The notes under the pieces: model-generated
What the model was told of the DNA's origin: nothing
Seen by the model: the letters and a program-made list of their open reading frames with translations, nothing else
The model's database searches: none
Position numbers and translations under genes: made by a program
DNA from: Anisodus tanguticus
Lineage: Eukaryota > Streptophyta > Magnoliopsida > Solanales > Solanaceae
Assembly: GCA_034509755.1 (NCBI GenBank)
Contig: CM067555.1
Location: 2,178,142 to 2,242,141, forward strand
DNA: 64,000 nt
Reading direction: 5' to 3'
Shown here: positions 23,575 through 35,662 of the stretch, piece after piece
Layout: every line of letters begins with the position of its first letter
How positions within the stretch are numbered: the first letter of the stretch is position 1

Positions 23575-23717
23575 TTGTATAAGAAGTCTAGGTTGAAAAT
23601 TTCCTCTCCAATTTTTCGGACACATCACGAATTCCGAGAGTTCATCCTCAATTTCCGTTGAGTTTTTCTGATCCCTAATTCCTTCTAAATCCCTTATTCC
23701 CCTATTGTTCTTTCGTT

Positions 23718-24650
23718 ATGTCTACTTCCAAGACCACGTTTCACCCCGCCCTTGTTATTTCTAACATCAAGAATCATATCCCTCATATTCTTGAAATAGA
23801 AAACGTCCAATATGCGACGTGGGTCGAACTTTTCAAAATTCACGCACGTTCGCATCAAGTCATCCATCACATAATCACCGTGGCTCCTGAGGATACGGAG
23901 GTACCTAAACGCGAGGATGATCCTAAGTTGTGGACGACTCTTGATGCCACCGTCCTTCAGTGGATTTACTCCATTATGTCTATGGACCTGTTGCAGACGA
24001 TTATTGAGCCGGACGCTATGGCGATGACTGCTTGGATATGATGCGTGACATATTCCAAGATAATCGAAATTCTAGAGCCGTTACTCTTGAGCAGGAATTC
24101 TCCCACGTCAAGATGGAAGATTTCTCTAACATTTTGGCTTATTGCAAAAGGTTAAAGAAATTGGCGGACCAACTCCGCAATGTTGGCGTGCCAGTTTCGA
24201 ATTATTGTTTGGTCTTACAAATAGTTGCAGGTCTATAGTGGTGTTGGCACGCTTCTTTGTCAGAGCAGTCTTCTTCCGTAATTTTATCAGGCTCGTTCTA
24301 TGCTTACGCTCGAAGAGACCCGCTTGGCCAAAAAGGTGGCTACCGACGCTAGTCCCATAGTCATGATGATGTCCTCCACTAATTCTCTGGGGTTTGTTGA
24401 TAATTCGGGCCAAAATCGTGCTCACAGTGGCGACAAGAATACTCGAAAAAATAATGGCAAAAACCGCGGTGGCAAACGCGGTGGTTCCAGCAGTGGTAGC
24501 GGAGGCCAACATACTGGCAGTGGGCCTCGTCCAGTCAGCAGTGGGCCACCATCCCACTGGTCCCCGCCCTGGGCCCCCTGGCAGTGGGCCTGTGCCAGTG
24601 GGCAGTGGTCCAGCAGCCCCTACGGTCCAGCCCCTCCAGGACTGTAGAAT
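23718..24650 (+). pseudogene. Copia gag (UBN2-type), broken
   Basis: The frame opens MSTSKTTFHPALVISNIKNH and continues with YATWVELFKIHARSHQV, typical of copia gag (capsid) proteins. It breaks near 24041, resumes at 24032 (MRDIFQDNRN, YCKRLKKLADQLRNVGVPVS) and again at 24300 with LEETRLAKK and a Gly/Ser/Arg-rich tail. At least two frame changes separate the parts. No CCHC zinc knuckle was seen. Gag would package the RNA; this copy cannot make an intact protein. Confidence 0.8.
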
Positions 24651-24799
24651 TGGGCTGCCCAGTTTTAGGCCCAACAGTTTTCTCAACCCATCAGTGGATT
24701 TGGCTCCAGTTATGGACCGGGGTAGCAAGCCGGTGTGCTTGGGCCCCGGCCTCCTCAGGCCTATCATGCAGCAGGCCCCACCCCGACCGACATTGAGGC

Positions 24800-26110
24800 T
24801 GCAATGCACACTCTTAAATTAAATTCGCCAGACGGAAATTGGTACATGAACACCGGTGCAACCTCTCACATGACGTCCGATCAAGGTACTCTCTCATCTT
24901 ATTCAAATTTGAGCAACAGTCATGTCATAATTGTTGGTAATGGTAATTCAATTCCGATTCGTAGTTATGGTCATAAAACATTGTCTCCCCCCATCCACCC
25001 CTTATCTTGAAAAATACTCTTCATGCCCCTAAATTGATTTAAAATTTGGTGTATGTCCGTAAATTTACCACTGATAATTCCGTTTCTGTTGAATTTGATT
25101 CGTTTGGATTTTCTGTGAAGGATTTCAAGACGGGGAGTCCTCTCATGAGGTGTGATAGTAGGGGAGATCTATATCCTATCACGCCACGTTCCGGTCTCTC
25201 GAGTCAAGCCTTGCCATCAACTTTTGCAGCCCTTGCTCCTTCCTTGTGGCATACTCGTCTAGGCCATCCGGGGTCCTTTATTTTGTCTTCCTTAGATAAA
25301 AATAATTTTATTTCTTATAAGGGTACGCGTAGTACTCCGAATTGTCAATCTTGTTCTTTAGGAAAAATTGTTAAGTTGCCATTTGGAGACTCTAATTCTC
25401 ATACTTTAATGTCATTTGATATTATTCATCGCGATTTATGGACATCTCCTGTTCTCAGTTCTATGGGTCATCATTATTATGTTCTATTTTTGGATGATTA
25501 TTCTTATTTTTTATGGACTTTTCTGATAGCGAAAAAATCTCAAGTTTTTTTCAGTTTCTTAAAATTTAGAGCATTCATTATAACTCAATTCGAACAGGAA
25601 ATAAAAAATATTCAATGTGATAATGGCAAAGAATATGACAATGGGGTGTTTCAGGAATTTTGTGTTAATAATGGAATCAATTTTCATTTATCTTGTCCTC
25701 GTACGTCTTCCCAAATTGGAAGAGCAAAACGCAAAATTCGTTCCATCAATAGCATTGTCCGAGCTTTATTAATTCATGCTTTTGTACCCCCTTCTTGTTG
25801 GCATCATGCTCTACAAATGACTACATATCTCCTTAACATACTTCCTATCAAAGGCTGGACGTATTACTCTCATATTCATATCTTATATAATAAGACTCAT
25901 TCGTATTCCATCTTAGGGTCTTTGGGTGCTTGTGTTATCCACTATTTTCGTCCACCACCATTAACAAACTTCAGGCTCGGTCTACCCCTTGTTTGTTTCT
26001 GGGCTATCCGTCAAATCATCGTGGTTACTGCTTTGATTTATCGTCTAATAAAATCATCATTAACCGCCATGTTATTTTTGATGAATCCCAATTTCCGTTT
26101 GCCGAGGTAA
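24800..26110 (+). pseudogene. Copia protease and integrase, broken and with catalytic substitutions
   Basis: The protease region reads NWYMNTGATSHMTSD, where copia elements have DTGA; the active-site Asp is Asn. Integrase shows LWHTRLGHPG and CQSC (HHCC zinc site kept), then the first Asp in FDIIHRDLW, the second in CDNGKEYD, but QIGRAKRKIR in place of the usual AERKIR, so the catalytic Glu is Lys. The frame is interrupted between protease and integrase (near 25008-25046), and the C-terminal integrase continues in another frame after about 25930. Both enzymes should be inactive. Confidence 0.85.
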
Positions 26111-26539
26111 ATAGTCACGCGCCTCGTTTGTATAATTTTTTGGATGATGGTATATCCCCGTATATTATTCACCATTTTTCGGACGTGTCCCGCACCCCAA
26201 ATCCGCCAGCGGTCCCACTGCCCGCCGGCCCCACTATTTCATCACTGGTTACTGTTCCCGCCACTATGTCCAATCCAGTTACTGGGCCAGTTACCCAGCC
26301 CATTACCGCTACTGTTCCAGTCCCTGTTTCCAGTTTCCAATTCCCATTACCAAGTTGGGCCAGCAGGCCCATTACCTGGTGGCCCGTCCGTCACAAGTCC
26401 CGATAATTCCCAAAATTCACCCAATTTTCCATTGAGTCATAAATCGATTACTCGTAGTCAACGGGGTATTTTTAAACCGAAACGACATTTTAATTTACAT
26501 TCTAATGTTCTTAAATCCCCTCTACCCCTTAACCCTGTG

Positions 26540-28061
26540 TCTGCTTTAAATGACCCGAATTGGAAAATTGCTATGACCGACGAATATAATGCTCTTATTG
26601 ATAATAAGACGTGGGAGTTGGTGCCCCGTCCATCTGGTGTTAATATTATTCGGTCTATGTGGATTTTTGCTTATAAGGATAATTCTGATGGTTCTTTTGC
26701 AAGACAAAAGGCTCGTTTGGTGGGTGATGGTAAGACTCAACATGTTGGTGTGGATTGTGGTAAGACATTTAGCCGGTAGTCAAGCCAACTACCATTCACA
26801 CTGTGCTCAGTTTGGCTCTTTCGAAAGCATGGCCCATTCATCAGTTAGATGTGAAGAATATTTCCTTACATGATGATCTCAAGGAGACAGTCTATATGCA
26901 TCAGCCCTTGGGGTTTAGGGATCTCAAATATCCTCAGCATGTCTGTTTGTTGAAAAAGTCCTTGTATGAGCTTAAACAGTCCCCATGGGCTTGGTATAAG
27001 AGGTTTGCAGACTATATGTCGACTATTGAGTTCTCTCACAGCAGGTCTAATAATTCATTGTTCATATATCGTCGTGGTTCTTCCTTGGCTTATATACTGT
27101 TATATGTGGATGATATTATCTTGACTGCCTCTTCTGATGCTTTACGCCAGTCTATCATGACAATGCTTAGTTCTGAGTTTGCTATGAAAGACTTGGGACC
27201 CTTGAGTTATTTTTTTGGGCATTGCTGTTACTCGTCATGCCGGTGGGTTGTTCTTATCACAACGTAAGTATGCAACTGAGATCATTGAGCGAGCTGATAT
27301 GTCCTCATGCAAATCTACTTCTACTCCAGTTGATACTAAACCCAAGTTGGGTGTTGCGACTGGCTCCCCTTACGAGGATCCGACCTGTTATCGCAGTCTT
27401 GCAGGGGAGCTTCAGTATCTTACTTTTACGAGACATGATATTACATATGTTGTCCAACATGTGTGCTTGTTAATGCATGATCCCAAGGTTGAACACATGA
27501 ATGCGCTCAAACGCATTATTCGATACATCCAGGGCATACTTGATTATGACTTGCATCTATATCCGTCTTCGACATCTACACTTGTCTCGTATACATATGC
27601 CGATTGGGGTGGTTGTCCGGATACCAGACGTTCCACGTCCGGCTATTGCATGTTTCTTGGGAATAACTTGGTCTCATGGTCTGCGAAGCATCAATCGACA
27701 TTGTCCCGCTCTAGTGCAGAGGCCGAGTATCAAAGGGTAGCCAATGTGGTCTCGGAATCCTGTTGGCTACGTAATATTGTTTTAGAGCTTCATTGTCCTA
27801 TTCAGAAAGCTACATTGGTTTATTGTGATAATGTTAGTACAATCTATCTTTCTGGTAATTCGGTTCAGCAGCAGTGCACTTAACATATTGAGATGTACAT
27901 TCACTTTGTTCGCGAAAAGGTAGCTCGTGGACACGTGCGTGTCTGTCATGTCCCTTCCAGGTATCAAATTGCAGACATCTTTACAAAAGGTCTTCCCTCG
28001 GTCATTTTTGAAGATTTTAGGGACAGTCTCAGCGTACGAAGATCGCCCGCTATGACTGCGG
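26540..28061 (+). pseudogene. Copia reverse transcriptase and RNase H, broken
   Basis: RT begins NWKIAMTDEYNALIDNKTWE, stops at 26777, then continues in frame with HQLDVKN, KSLYELKQSP and LLYVDDIILTA (active-site YVDD kept at about 27102). A frameshift near 27215 leads to the RNase H part: GYCMFLGNNLVSW, SSAEAEYQ, YCDNVSTIYLS, a stop near 27881 (CTTAACAT context), then HVPSRYQIADIFTKGL. The parts cover both domains, but at least three lesions prevent a full product. Confidence 0.85.
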
Positions 28062-28067
28062 GGTGTG

Positions 28068-28337
28068 TGTTAAATATACATGATATACACTTACCGAAAT
28101 AAGTGTATCACGTGGTTATTCTCGGTTGGCACATATTTAGTCGTGTAAGGTTTTGTAATTATTTAGGGTAAATATTGTATTACTTAGTATTGTACACTTA
28201 CCATAATTATAGGAGTCGTGTACTACTAGAATATGATTTTGGGATTAGAATAAGAATATGTTTTCTATTATGAAAAATTATAATTTGTATATATATTTTT
28301 TTCATTAATGAGAATAATCAATAAATTATTTCTTTTA
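28068..28337 (+). repeat. 3' LTR of the copia element
   Basis: It starts TGTTAAATATACATG like the 5' LTR. The palindrome of the 5' LTR is disrupted here by one substitution and a 2-bp loss, but the CACGTG box is kept (28109-28114). The end is placed at TTTTA before TTTAC. Confidence 0.8.
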
Positions 28338-28342
28338 TTTAC

Positions 28343-28965
28343 AAAAAAAAATTGTATTTCGTCCTATTTACATAATATAATATTCAAAGAAGGAGAATCA
28401 ATTGACTCCGAGTCTTTTCTTCCTATTTGCAACTTATAGTTTGCGACGAAAGAGATTCAATTAAACTCCATTGGTTTGGAAGTGAAACGGATTGACTATT
28501 AATTAATTTGGATGTGAAAATTGGTGTAAATGCATGAAATATAAAAGATCATTCATTATTTTGCTAATTATGGAGGACAAGTTGTGCCAAGGTATAATGA
28601 TTGACCAACCCACCTAGCTACTTTATCTTTAATAGTCACCAAAACAAGTAGTGCTATCTTACTTATGGCAGAAGATTGAGTGAGCGAATCGATTATTAAA
28701 CAAGCACATGCTAAAACTTGCTCTCTCCTTCACATAAAGTACTTTTTATTAAGTTTAAATTTTATATACCGACGGTAATACACAATCAAACCATTTGTTA
28801 AGTAACTGCATATATCTTTTGATGCATTAATTAATAATATGATAAATATAATGAAAACTTTTTATTAAACTAAGATTCAATAATGGTGTAAAGTTACTCT
28901 TTATACTATCAATATAAGATTTAAATTTTATTTTGAAATTGCTACACACTTCTTTTGAACGGAGG
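28343..28965. other. Intergenic, no feature seen
   Basis: AT-rich spacer between the copia element and the hAT-like element. Confidence 0.5.
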
Positions 28966-28973
28966 TCTATCGA

Positions 28974-29779
28974 TAGGGATTGCAACGGATCGGATCTGGA
29001 CCGGATCCTACTAGATCCAGATCCAGATCCGTTTTTCATACCTGAATCCAGATCCGGATCCAAATCCGTCGGGTCCATAAAAATCATATCCAAATCCGGA
29101 TCCATTGGATCCACCGGGTCCACGGATAAGATCTGGATTCACATGTAAAAAAATTTGTCTTGCTAAGAATTTTTTATTAAACTGACAAACGATTTTTACT
29201 TAGCTAACAATTTATTGTGTTTCAATTTTGAAATGTTCATATGAGATATTTTGTTCATTGTCTCGTTTTGATTGTGAGCTATTAATTGAAAATGTTGGAC
29301 AATGACAATAGTTGTGAAAAATGCTGACTAGTATTTCTACAATGCAGAACTTGCATGTGCTTGGAATCTTCACAAATGAAGTGAATATAATTTTAACTAC
29401 TTGTCTATGGAGATGTTAGTCATTCACTAATATAACATTGATTTTATTATCAAAGTTACCTCTTTATTTTTTGATTTTTGAGTTAACGCGGGAATAAATT
29501 AAACTTGTTTTGAGAATTAAATTTGCAAGAATGTGCTTAGCAATTTTTAAAAAATACTTATAAAATTACATTCTAGGTTATGAATATATTTAATAAAAAA
29601 CGGATCCACGGGTCGGATCTGGACCGGATACGGATCTCAAATACAAGATCCAGATCCAGATCGGATCCGTCAAAAATGGATCCGGATCCGTCGGGTCCAA
29701 ATTTTAAAGATCCATATCCTATAAAACGGATTTGGATCCGGTGGATCCGGACCAAATCCAGAATCCATTGCCATCTCTA
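28974..29779. mobile_element. hAT-like non-autonomous transposon with GGATCC-rich ends
   Basis: The 806-bp element lies between perfect 8-bp duplications TCTATCGA (28966-28973 and 29780-29787), the hAT signature. Its ends are imperfect inverted repeats: TAGGGATTGCAACGGATC at the left and, on the other strand, TAGAGATGGCAATGGATT at the right. Both subterminal regions (about 28980-29145 and 29600-29765) are packed with GGATCC/GATCCG words, which could be transposase binding sites as in other hAT elements. The AT-rich centre has no transposase frame, so mobility would need a partner in trans. Confidence 0.85.
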
Positions 29780-29809
29780 TCTATCGAAAACAATCTCTCT
29801 ACATTCAAA

Positions 29810-29875
29810 AAGTAGGAGTAAGGTTGTGTATACATCACCCTCTCCACACTCCACTACTGGGTATGTTATTATTAT
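29810..29875 (+). repeat. SINE 3' fragment
   Basis: GTAGGAGTAAGGTTGTGTAT then CACTACTGGGTATGTTATTA matches in layout the 3' end of Solanaceae SINEs (GGTAAGGCTGCGTAC, then GGGTATGTTGTTG), with the tail changed to ATT repeats. The 5' part is missing. Confidence 0.45.
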
Positions 29876-29946
29876 TGCAATACACTTCCACATAAATGAT
29901 AAAACCGCTCAAATGATCATGTGATTTTTTTTTTTTTTGAATTTCA

Positions 29947-31440
29947 CATGATCTATCTGGTGTTGGATTGGTTGACATTACTCGAACCTCCAACACCACC
30001 ACCTTGATTCTTGCGAAGGCGACAATCTTTTGCTCCGTGTCCAGGTTTACCACATACCCAACATAGTCCTGGTTGTGGTTTCTTGAATGCATTGGTCCTT
30101 TGTGGGGCGAATGCATTCCTCCCAGTTGCAAAAGATGGCTTGGCACCATTAAATTTGCACTTGCCTTTCTGAAACTTGGCCTTAGAAGCATTGCCTTCAA
30201 CTATGTTGGCATTAGGCTCCACTGAAACAACATCTGCCTTTTCATTCTTCCGGTTATCCTCTTCAACTCGAATTTTCAGAACCAATTGCTCAAAATTCAT
30301 TTCCTTGGTTAGATGCTTAAGATAAACCTTAAAATCCTTTTATGAGGGATGTAATTTCTCAATAATAGCACCAACAAGGAAACTCGGGTTAAGGCCCATA
30401 CCTTCAACCTCTAACTCATGTACAATGATTTGGAGTTCCTCCACTTGATTGACAACCGCATTGGCATCACTCATCTTAAAGTTCAGAAACTTTCCGATGA
30501 CAAACTTCTTGGAACAAGCAACCTCAATTTTGTACTTGTTCTCCAACGATTGCCACAACTCCCGTGCCGTTCTGAACGTGGAGTAGATGTCGTAGAGAGA
30601 ATCATCCAAGGCATTGAGAATATAGTTTCTGCAAAGAAACTCCTGACTTTCCCAAGTTTGAATGTCTTTCAGCCTTTCAGCCTTCTCCGCATCAATCAGA
30701 GTATTCTCCCCTTCTCCTTCTGGCAAAGACATAGGAGCCTCAGCAATCAATACGTTTGCCACGTGAAGAGTTGTCAAGTAGAACAACATATTCTGTTGCC
30801 AGCGTTTGAAATCAGAACCTTTAAATTTCTCAGGTTTCTCAACATGGTTTTTCACCATTGACGATCCAGATTGATCCATCTTTGCAAATCAGGAAATTGA
30901 ATTCTCTGAAAAATTTTGCAACTTCAACAAATCAAGAAAAAAAATTATGATTTTTTTTTTATTAAATAATTTTTGTCTTAGATTGTTAGTGTCAATCTAG
31001 TATCATTAATGATGAAATAAATTGAGCACAATAATATGATGATAACTCAAAATAACTTGAAATCAACAACAATGAATTCAGAAAATTGAAAACACATACT
31101 AACTTGGTGTCGATAGAGGCCTTCTTGATGCAGTGTCCTAAGACAAAAATTCGCCCCCACTTGTGCTGCAGTTTTACAGACGTCTGTCTAGAGGATGCAA
31201 CTATATAAGTGAGAGTTCTAGCACAAGAACTTCACTTCTGGCTAATTTACTATATGTGTTCTTCAAAAATTTATTTTGAAGAAGAAGAAGTAGAAGCCAC
31301 AATTTTAAATCATTAATTGTGAAAAACTGATTGATTGTAGTTTATTCTGTCTTGTTGTATCTTCTTCCAACTAAGTGATCAACATTTTCTTTATATAGAG
31401 TAGACTGCCAGAAACATACTCAACTTCTATTTTCTTGTTC
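29947..31440 (-). mobile_element. Minus-strand copia element, copy 1 (LTR plus gag only)
   Basis: From right to left it holds a truncated LTR (about 31150-31440, cut at TATATAGAGTAG), an untranslated leader and a gag gene. It ends abruptly inside the gene just after the zinc knuckle. The protease, integrase and RT seen in copy 2 (40738-46343) are missing. It marks the left edge of the FCP1 array. Confidence 0.8.
29953..30879 (-). pseudogene. Copia gag with CCHC zinc knuckle, broken
   Basis: The frame opens MDQSGSSMVKNHVEKPEKFK (30879), with FKRWQQNMLFYLTTLHVANV and ELWQSLENKYK of UBN2-type gag. It is broken by a stop near 30340 and resumes at 30300 (MNFEQLVLKIRVEEDNRKNE). The zinc knuckle CWVCGKPGHGAKDC is intact (CX2CX4HX4C). 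It is truncated after the knuckle. The same gene occurs at 43120-45724 and 56199-57229. Confidence 0.85.
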
Positions 31441-31664
31441 GTATTGCAAGGGTGACTGAACAAACTTCTACCTTTAAAATTTTGAGTACATAATTTTTTA
31501 TTTTCAATTTGGTATTCGATATACGAATTGAGGTCAGATAAATACTCATATGCTACTTTCTTGTTCCTATTGGAAGGATAGTTATAGTAATGTGGACAAC
31601 TAATCTCAAGTAGGAAGAGTTTGTATTCGTCTCATATTATTGAATGAGAAATAGAATAAATATA

Positions 31665-31929
31665 CACTCCTGCCGTTTCATATTATTTGTCCATTTTTTT
31701 CTTTACACGCATTTTCAGAATTCATATATAAAAGTATATTTTTACTGTATTATTTTTATCTCTCTCCAATTAATTGCACTTTAATCAATATTGATAACTT
31801 CAAAAAGTAATTAATATTAAGGATAAAATAGGAAAAACTTAATTAATCCTATCTTGATTTTGTAAATGGATAAGTATTTTTAGACAGATATTAATTGTAA
31901 TGTGGACAACTAATATGGGACGGAGGGAG
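31665..31929. mobile_element. Stowaway-like MITE upstream of FCP1 copy A
   Basis: The left end CTCCTGCCGTTTCATATTAT and, on the other strand, the right end CTCCCTCCGTCCCATATTAG form an imperfect inverted repeat with the Stowaway CTCCCTCCGTTTC consensus. TA follows at 31930-31931. Related, shortened copies lie at 46346-46548 and 59095-59352 in the same position relative to FCP1 copies C and E. Confidence 0.7.
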
Positions 31930-32355
31930 TACTCCTTATGTCTAAAGTTATGAAATATTTAATTTTTAAAAATAAAATTTACATATCTGAAAATTACATA
32001 AAAATTAATATAAATCACAATAATTAATGATTTAAAATATTTAAAAAATATATAAAAAAATATTTCGATCAACGAATAACTTTGTTCATATTTGTATTGG
32101 ACCAGAACCTAAACATTCATCTGCTATTTTCTTGTTCCCATTGGAAGGTTGACTGAACAGAATTTTGCCTTCCCAATTTTTGAGCCTTGGAAATCGTAAA
32201 TACTTAATAGACATGCCTTAATTATAGAATTTAAGGGGTTTTCACCATTAATTAATAAACCTTAACTAACACTATAATTATATAATAATCACCATGGCTT
32301 TTTCATATCTGTCTAAGTAGTATTATCACTAAAGTCTTTACTTCAAAAATCAAGT

Positions 32356-35300
32356 ATGGCAAGAAATGTTCTTATCATGAAATGGAAGAACGTTATCGTT
32401 AATTCTGATAATGATACCACTAGTGATTATGAAGATGAAAAGAACACTGCTGAAAAAGAATTGGACCTTACGTTAGAGAAATTGAACCTTGGGCCAAAAA
32501 AGAAACTTCTTGTGCTTAATCTGGGTGGATTGTTGGTTCATAGGGTGCATCGTCGAGACATGTTCAATGTCCAAAGCTACGAACCAGACTTGATTTGTGG
32601 AAATTTCTCAGGTTTGTGCGTGTACCTTTTTATATGTTGAAGTTATAAAGTCACCTAGATGTTGAGAAATATGAAGAAGTAACTACACAAAGAGGTAAGG
32701 GGCCAATATCTAATATATATACATAAAAAATAATTTTAACTTTGTATATGTAGTGTAATTTTTCGTCGAGGGGGTTCGGATGAACCCCTGGAGCCTACCT
32801 AACTCTGCCTGACTTAGATGATCATAAGCCATTGGCAGAGGTAAGAATTTCATAAAAGGGATATATTCAAAATAGTCTATTGTGTTTAGAGGATTCAATA
32901 ATTAAATAGATTTATATGTAAGGCAGATTAAGGCAATCTGATTTGACATTGTTATTTATTCTGATCCGATCGAGGTGGTTTTCGTGTTTACCAGCATGTA
33001 GATGTTCTATATTCTGATGATCAGAGTCTTTTCGGCCCTTGTAACAGTTGCTGATGATCACAAAACAACATTGAACTTGGATTTTTCGGGTTGATTTTGT
33101 CTCGGGTTGCCTTTTTTTTTTTTTTGGTTAATACCAAGCCAAATCACTCATAGTCGGATTTTTTTTAAATATCAAACCACCAGTTGGGGGTCTTTTTTCC
33201 GGTTGACTCGGTTTGTTGGTTTGATGCGATTTGTGGTTTGGTTTTGTTCACCCTACTTGTGATCATCTTTTCTTCGTGTATTAAAGAAGGCCTCTTTAGG
33301 CTACTTTCTTGATCTCCGCCGGACTCTGTTGTAATAGATTGATGAGCTAAACGAACAAGAGATGTTACATTCTATCTTTTGCTCCGAGCTCGGCCAAGAG
33401 TGAACTTCTTGATAGTCTCTTTCTTCATAGAAATAGAACTCTAACTATCAAATTGATCTGATCCCCTCGAGATATATGAGATAGTTTTCAGCAAGGTAGG
33501 TCCACTATAAAGTCTAGTGGCCAGAACGTCTTTAAGAACAAAGTAAGCCGATTAAAAAAAAATTCATTACCGACTTTTGTTGCCGAGTTGAGGTTTCTTG
33601 GTTGGTATTAGGTTCTAAAAGAGTTTTCTCATGTCTAAGGCAATGGTTTTTTGTTGATCGAGATGGATTGATCTTCTTTATTTACATGATATATCATTGA
33701 AGGAGATTCAGTTGATATATATTGAAATATGATACATTGCTTTAGTAATCTGTAAAATAAGGGAAGTAAAGTACTAATAGTGTGGAGTGAAATGTGATAC
33801 ATTCATTTCGTTTTTGTAGTGATTATTTTTATTTGTTCACCTTCTTCAATGCAGTTTTCAAGAGACCTTTTTGCGATCAATTTTTGAAGTTTTGCCTTGA
33901 AAGATTTGAAGTCGGGCTATGGTCGTCTGCCATGGAGTTAGTATTCGCAAATTGAATTGGTTTAAATCTAGTGGTTTAATTAATTAATCTATTGAAACAC
34001 ATTTTTATTATAATTTTAATTTGCTTTCGCCCATTTTTTATAGGAGAAACATGGACGCTATTTTAGATAACATCATGGTTGGACTTCGAAGAAAGTTGTT
34101 ATTTGTATGGGTAAGTTTCTTTAATTTAAACTACTAAGAAATTATTTTGCTTATTGAGGTTAAATTTGAGAAAACAAACCGTATTTAATTATGAACGTTT
34201 GCTCGGTAGCTGACGTTTTTAATTTATTCTTGGTAGAGTGGGAGCCTACCTAATCTTTATATTTTATGCTTTTTAAATTAGATTTTCTTCGCATAATGGC
34301 TAATCATTTTTTATCAATGGAAAAGTTCTTATAATCTTAAATTCATATGCTGAGGGCATCCCCAACGAGCAGGGGGTTTAGTGACATTTCCTATTATATG
34401 TCTTGTGTTTCTAACGTAAGTTGTTTAATAATTGGCATGTTGAATTCATAATATGATGGGTTGGTTAGAGATTTAACTGGGTATGTTATTGTTCTTGTTG
34501 GTTTAGACTTTAGATTAATCTTAACTGGATGATGATACATCAATGAGAAGTTAATTCGATAAGTTTGACGACCCTTTCTTAATTTATTATTTTATATTGG
34601 AAAGAGTAACAAATCCAATTTTATTTTGTAGGATCAACAAAAATGTGTTGACAGTGGCTTTAAGTGTTTGGAGAAAAAGGAGAAGCCCATTTTCTTGAAG
34701 CCAATGAAAAAAATATGGGAAAACAAGTATGATCTCCTTCCTTTTCGTGGTGGAAAGTTTTCAAAATCGAACACACTTATGATTGATGATGAACCCCACA
34801 TAGCTCTAATAAATCCTGTAAGTTTTTGCAATTCAGTGGATATATATATATAGAGAGAGAAGAAATCTTTTTATTGAGACTAACTTATAGTTCTTGTTTG
34901 ATTTAATTTGCAGCCTAATACTGCGGTTTTTCCTCCAATTTTCAAAGTTGGAAATGGCAAAGATACTTTTCTTGGTAAGAAACATATACTAATCCTTGAT
35001 ATTCACTAATTGGATTTAGCTTCTATAATAGGGATTTTTAAAATGAACGCTCGCATATGTATAATATACATAAATTATACAAAATTAGTGTATACTGTAT
35101 GTGTATTTTGCTAGCGGACGTAATTATTTGTATCCGACCAGTCAAATGTGTAGCTTGCGGCCATGATAAGTAGATTGCTTGTTGTGTACTTCTTTTTACA
35201 TTGTCAATGTATCTAATATAAATTTGATCTGATTAATTTATATGTTGATATAGATCCTAAGGGTGATATGCAGAAGTTTCTAGATGGCCTTGTTGATGCA

Positions 35301-35414
35301 GATGATGTTCCAACTTATGTGAAAGAACATCCCTTAATTGGACAACCTGCGATAACAGCCTCTCATCGTGATTGGGATTACTATGCTAAGATAATCCGTA
35401 TTGTTGGCATATAA
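32356..35414 (+). CDS. FCP1/NIF-domain HAD-superfamily protein, copy A (probable pseudophosphatase)
   Basis: Six exons give 270 codons: 32356-32611, 33855-33936, 34044-34110, 34632-34817, 34914-34974, 35254-35414, all GT-AG with matching phases. The fold markers of FCP1/SCP-type phosphatases are visible: KKLLVLNLGGLLVHRVHRR (48-66), VGLWSSAMERN (105-115), FLKPMKKIW (156-164), LMIDDEP (184-190) and VKEHPLIGQPAI in the last exon. The family motif DxDx(T/V), whose first Asp is phosphorylated, is NLGGL here (55-59), so both Asp residues are missing and phosphatase activity is not expected. The N-terminus (about 1-45) is acidic and variable. The start is the first ATG after a leader shared with copies C and E. 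Related plant proteins act on phosphoserine substrates; the role of this branch is unknown. Intron 1 holds a family X repeat. Confidence 0.85.
32636..32835 (-). repeat. Family X repeat in intron 1 of FCP1 copy A
   Basis: It includes GAAGAAGTAACTACACAAAG, TTTTCGTCGAGGGGGTTCGG and ATGAACCCCTGGAGCC. The same insertion lies at the same place in copies B (about 39857-40035), C (47217-47400), D (54820-54990) and E (60036-60210), so it was there before the array formed. Confidence 0.6.
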
Positions 35415-35662
35415 AAAGAAGCATCTGAAGTTTAAGTCATTTGAGATTTTACTTGCCTGTGGGCTACAAATGATATACTGTAGTAATTATTAGTATGTTT
35501 AATGTTTTCAAGTACGATATTTAATGATTATTCATTATTCTCATTGATTGAAAGACTATATATACAATTTACATATTTTCATAATAGAATAATTCTATTT
35601 CTATTTTACTCCTAAAATTCTATTTCTTTTCATAATATGAACCTACAACCTACAGCGAAGCT

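Larger units (their letters stand above)
23303..28337 (+). mobile_element. Ty1/copia retrotransposon, complete but decayed
   Basis: Two LTRs of about 270 bp (23303-23574 and 28068-28337) start TGTTAAATATACATGATATA and are alike except for scattered changes. The flanks give a near-perfect 5-bp duplication (CTTAC at 23298-23302, TTTAC at 28338-28342). Between them the coding order is gag, protease, integrase, reverse transcriptase, RNase H, which is the copia order. Several frameshifts and stops break the polyprotein. The canonical TGGTATCAGAGC primer-binding site was not found after the 5' LTR. A purine-rich CTGCGGGGTG precedes the 3' LTR. Confidence 0.9.

Noticed and set aside
24126..24809. 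Minus-strand open frame of 227 codons
   Set aside because: It lies antisense to the copia gag tail, whose Gly/Pro-rich, GC-richer sequence leaves the reverse frame open by chance. No domain.
23303..28337. Endogenous pararetrovirus instead of a retrotransposon
   Set aside because: The domain order (protease, integrase before RT), LTRs and 5-bp target duplication are those of Ty1/copia; no movement or coat protein signature.
32710..32898. Minus-strand frame of about 62 codons found in all FCP1 copies
   Set aside because: It lies in the family X repeat of intron 1, antisense to the gene; repetition explains its presence in each copy.
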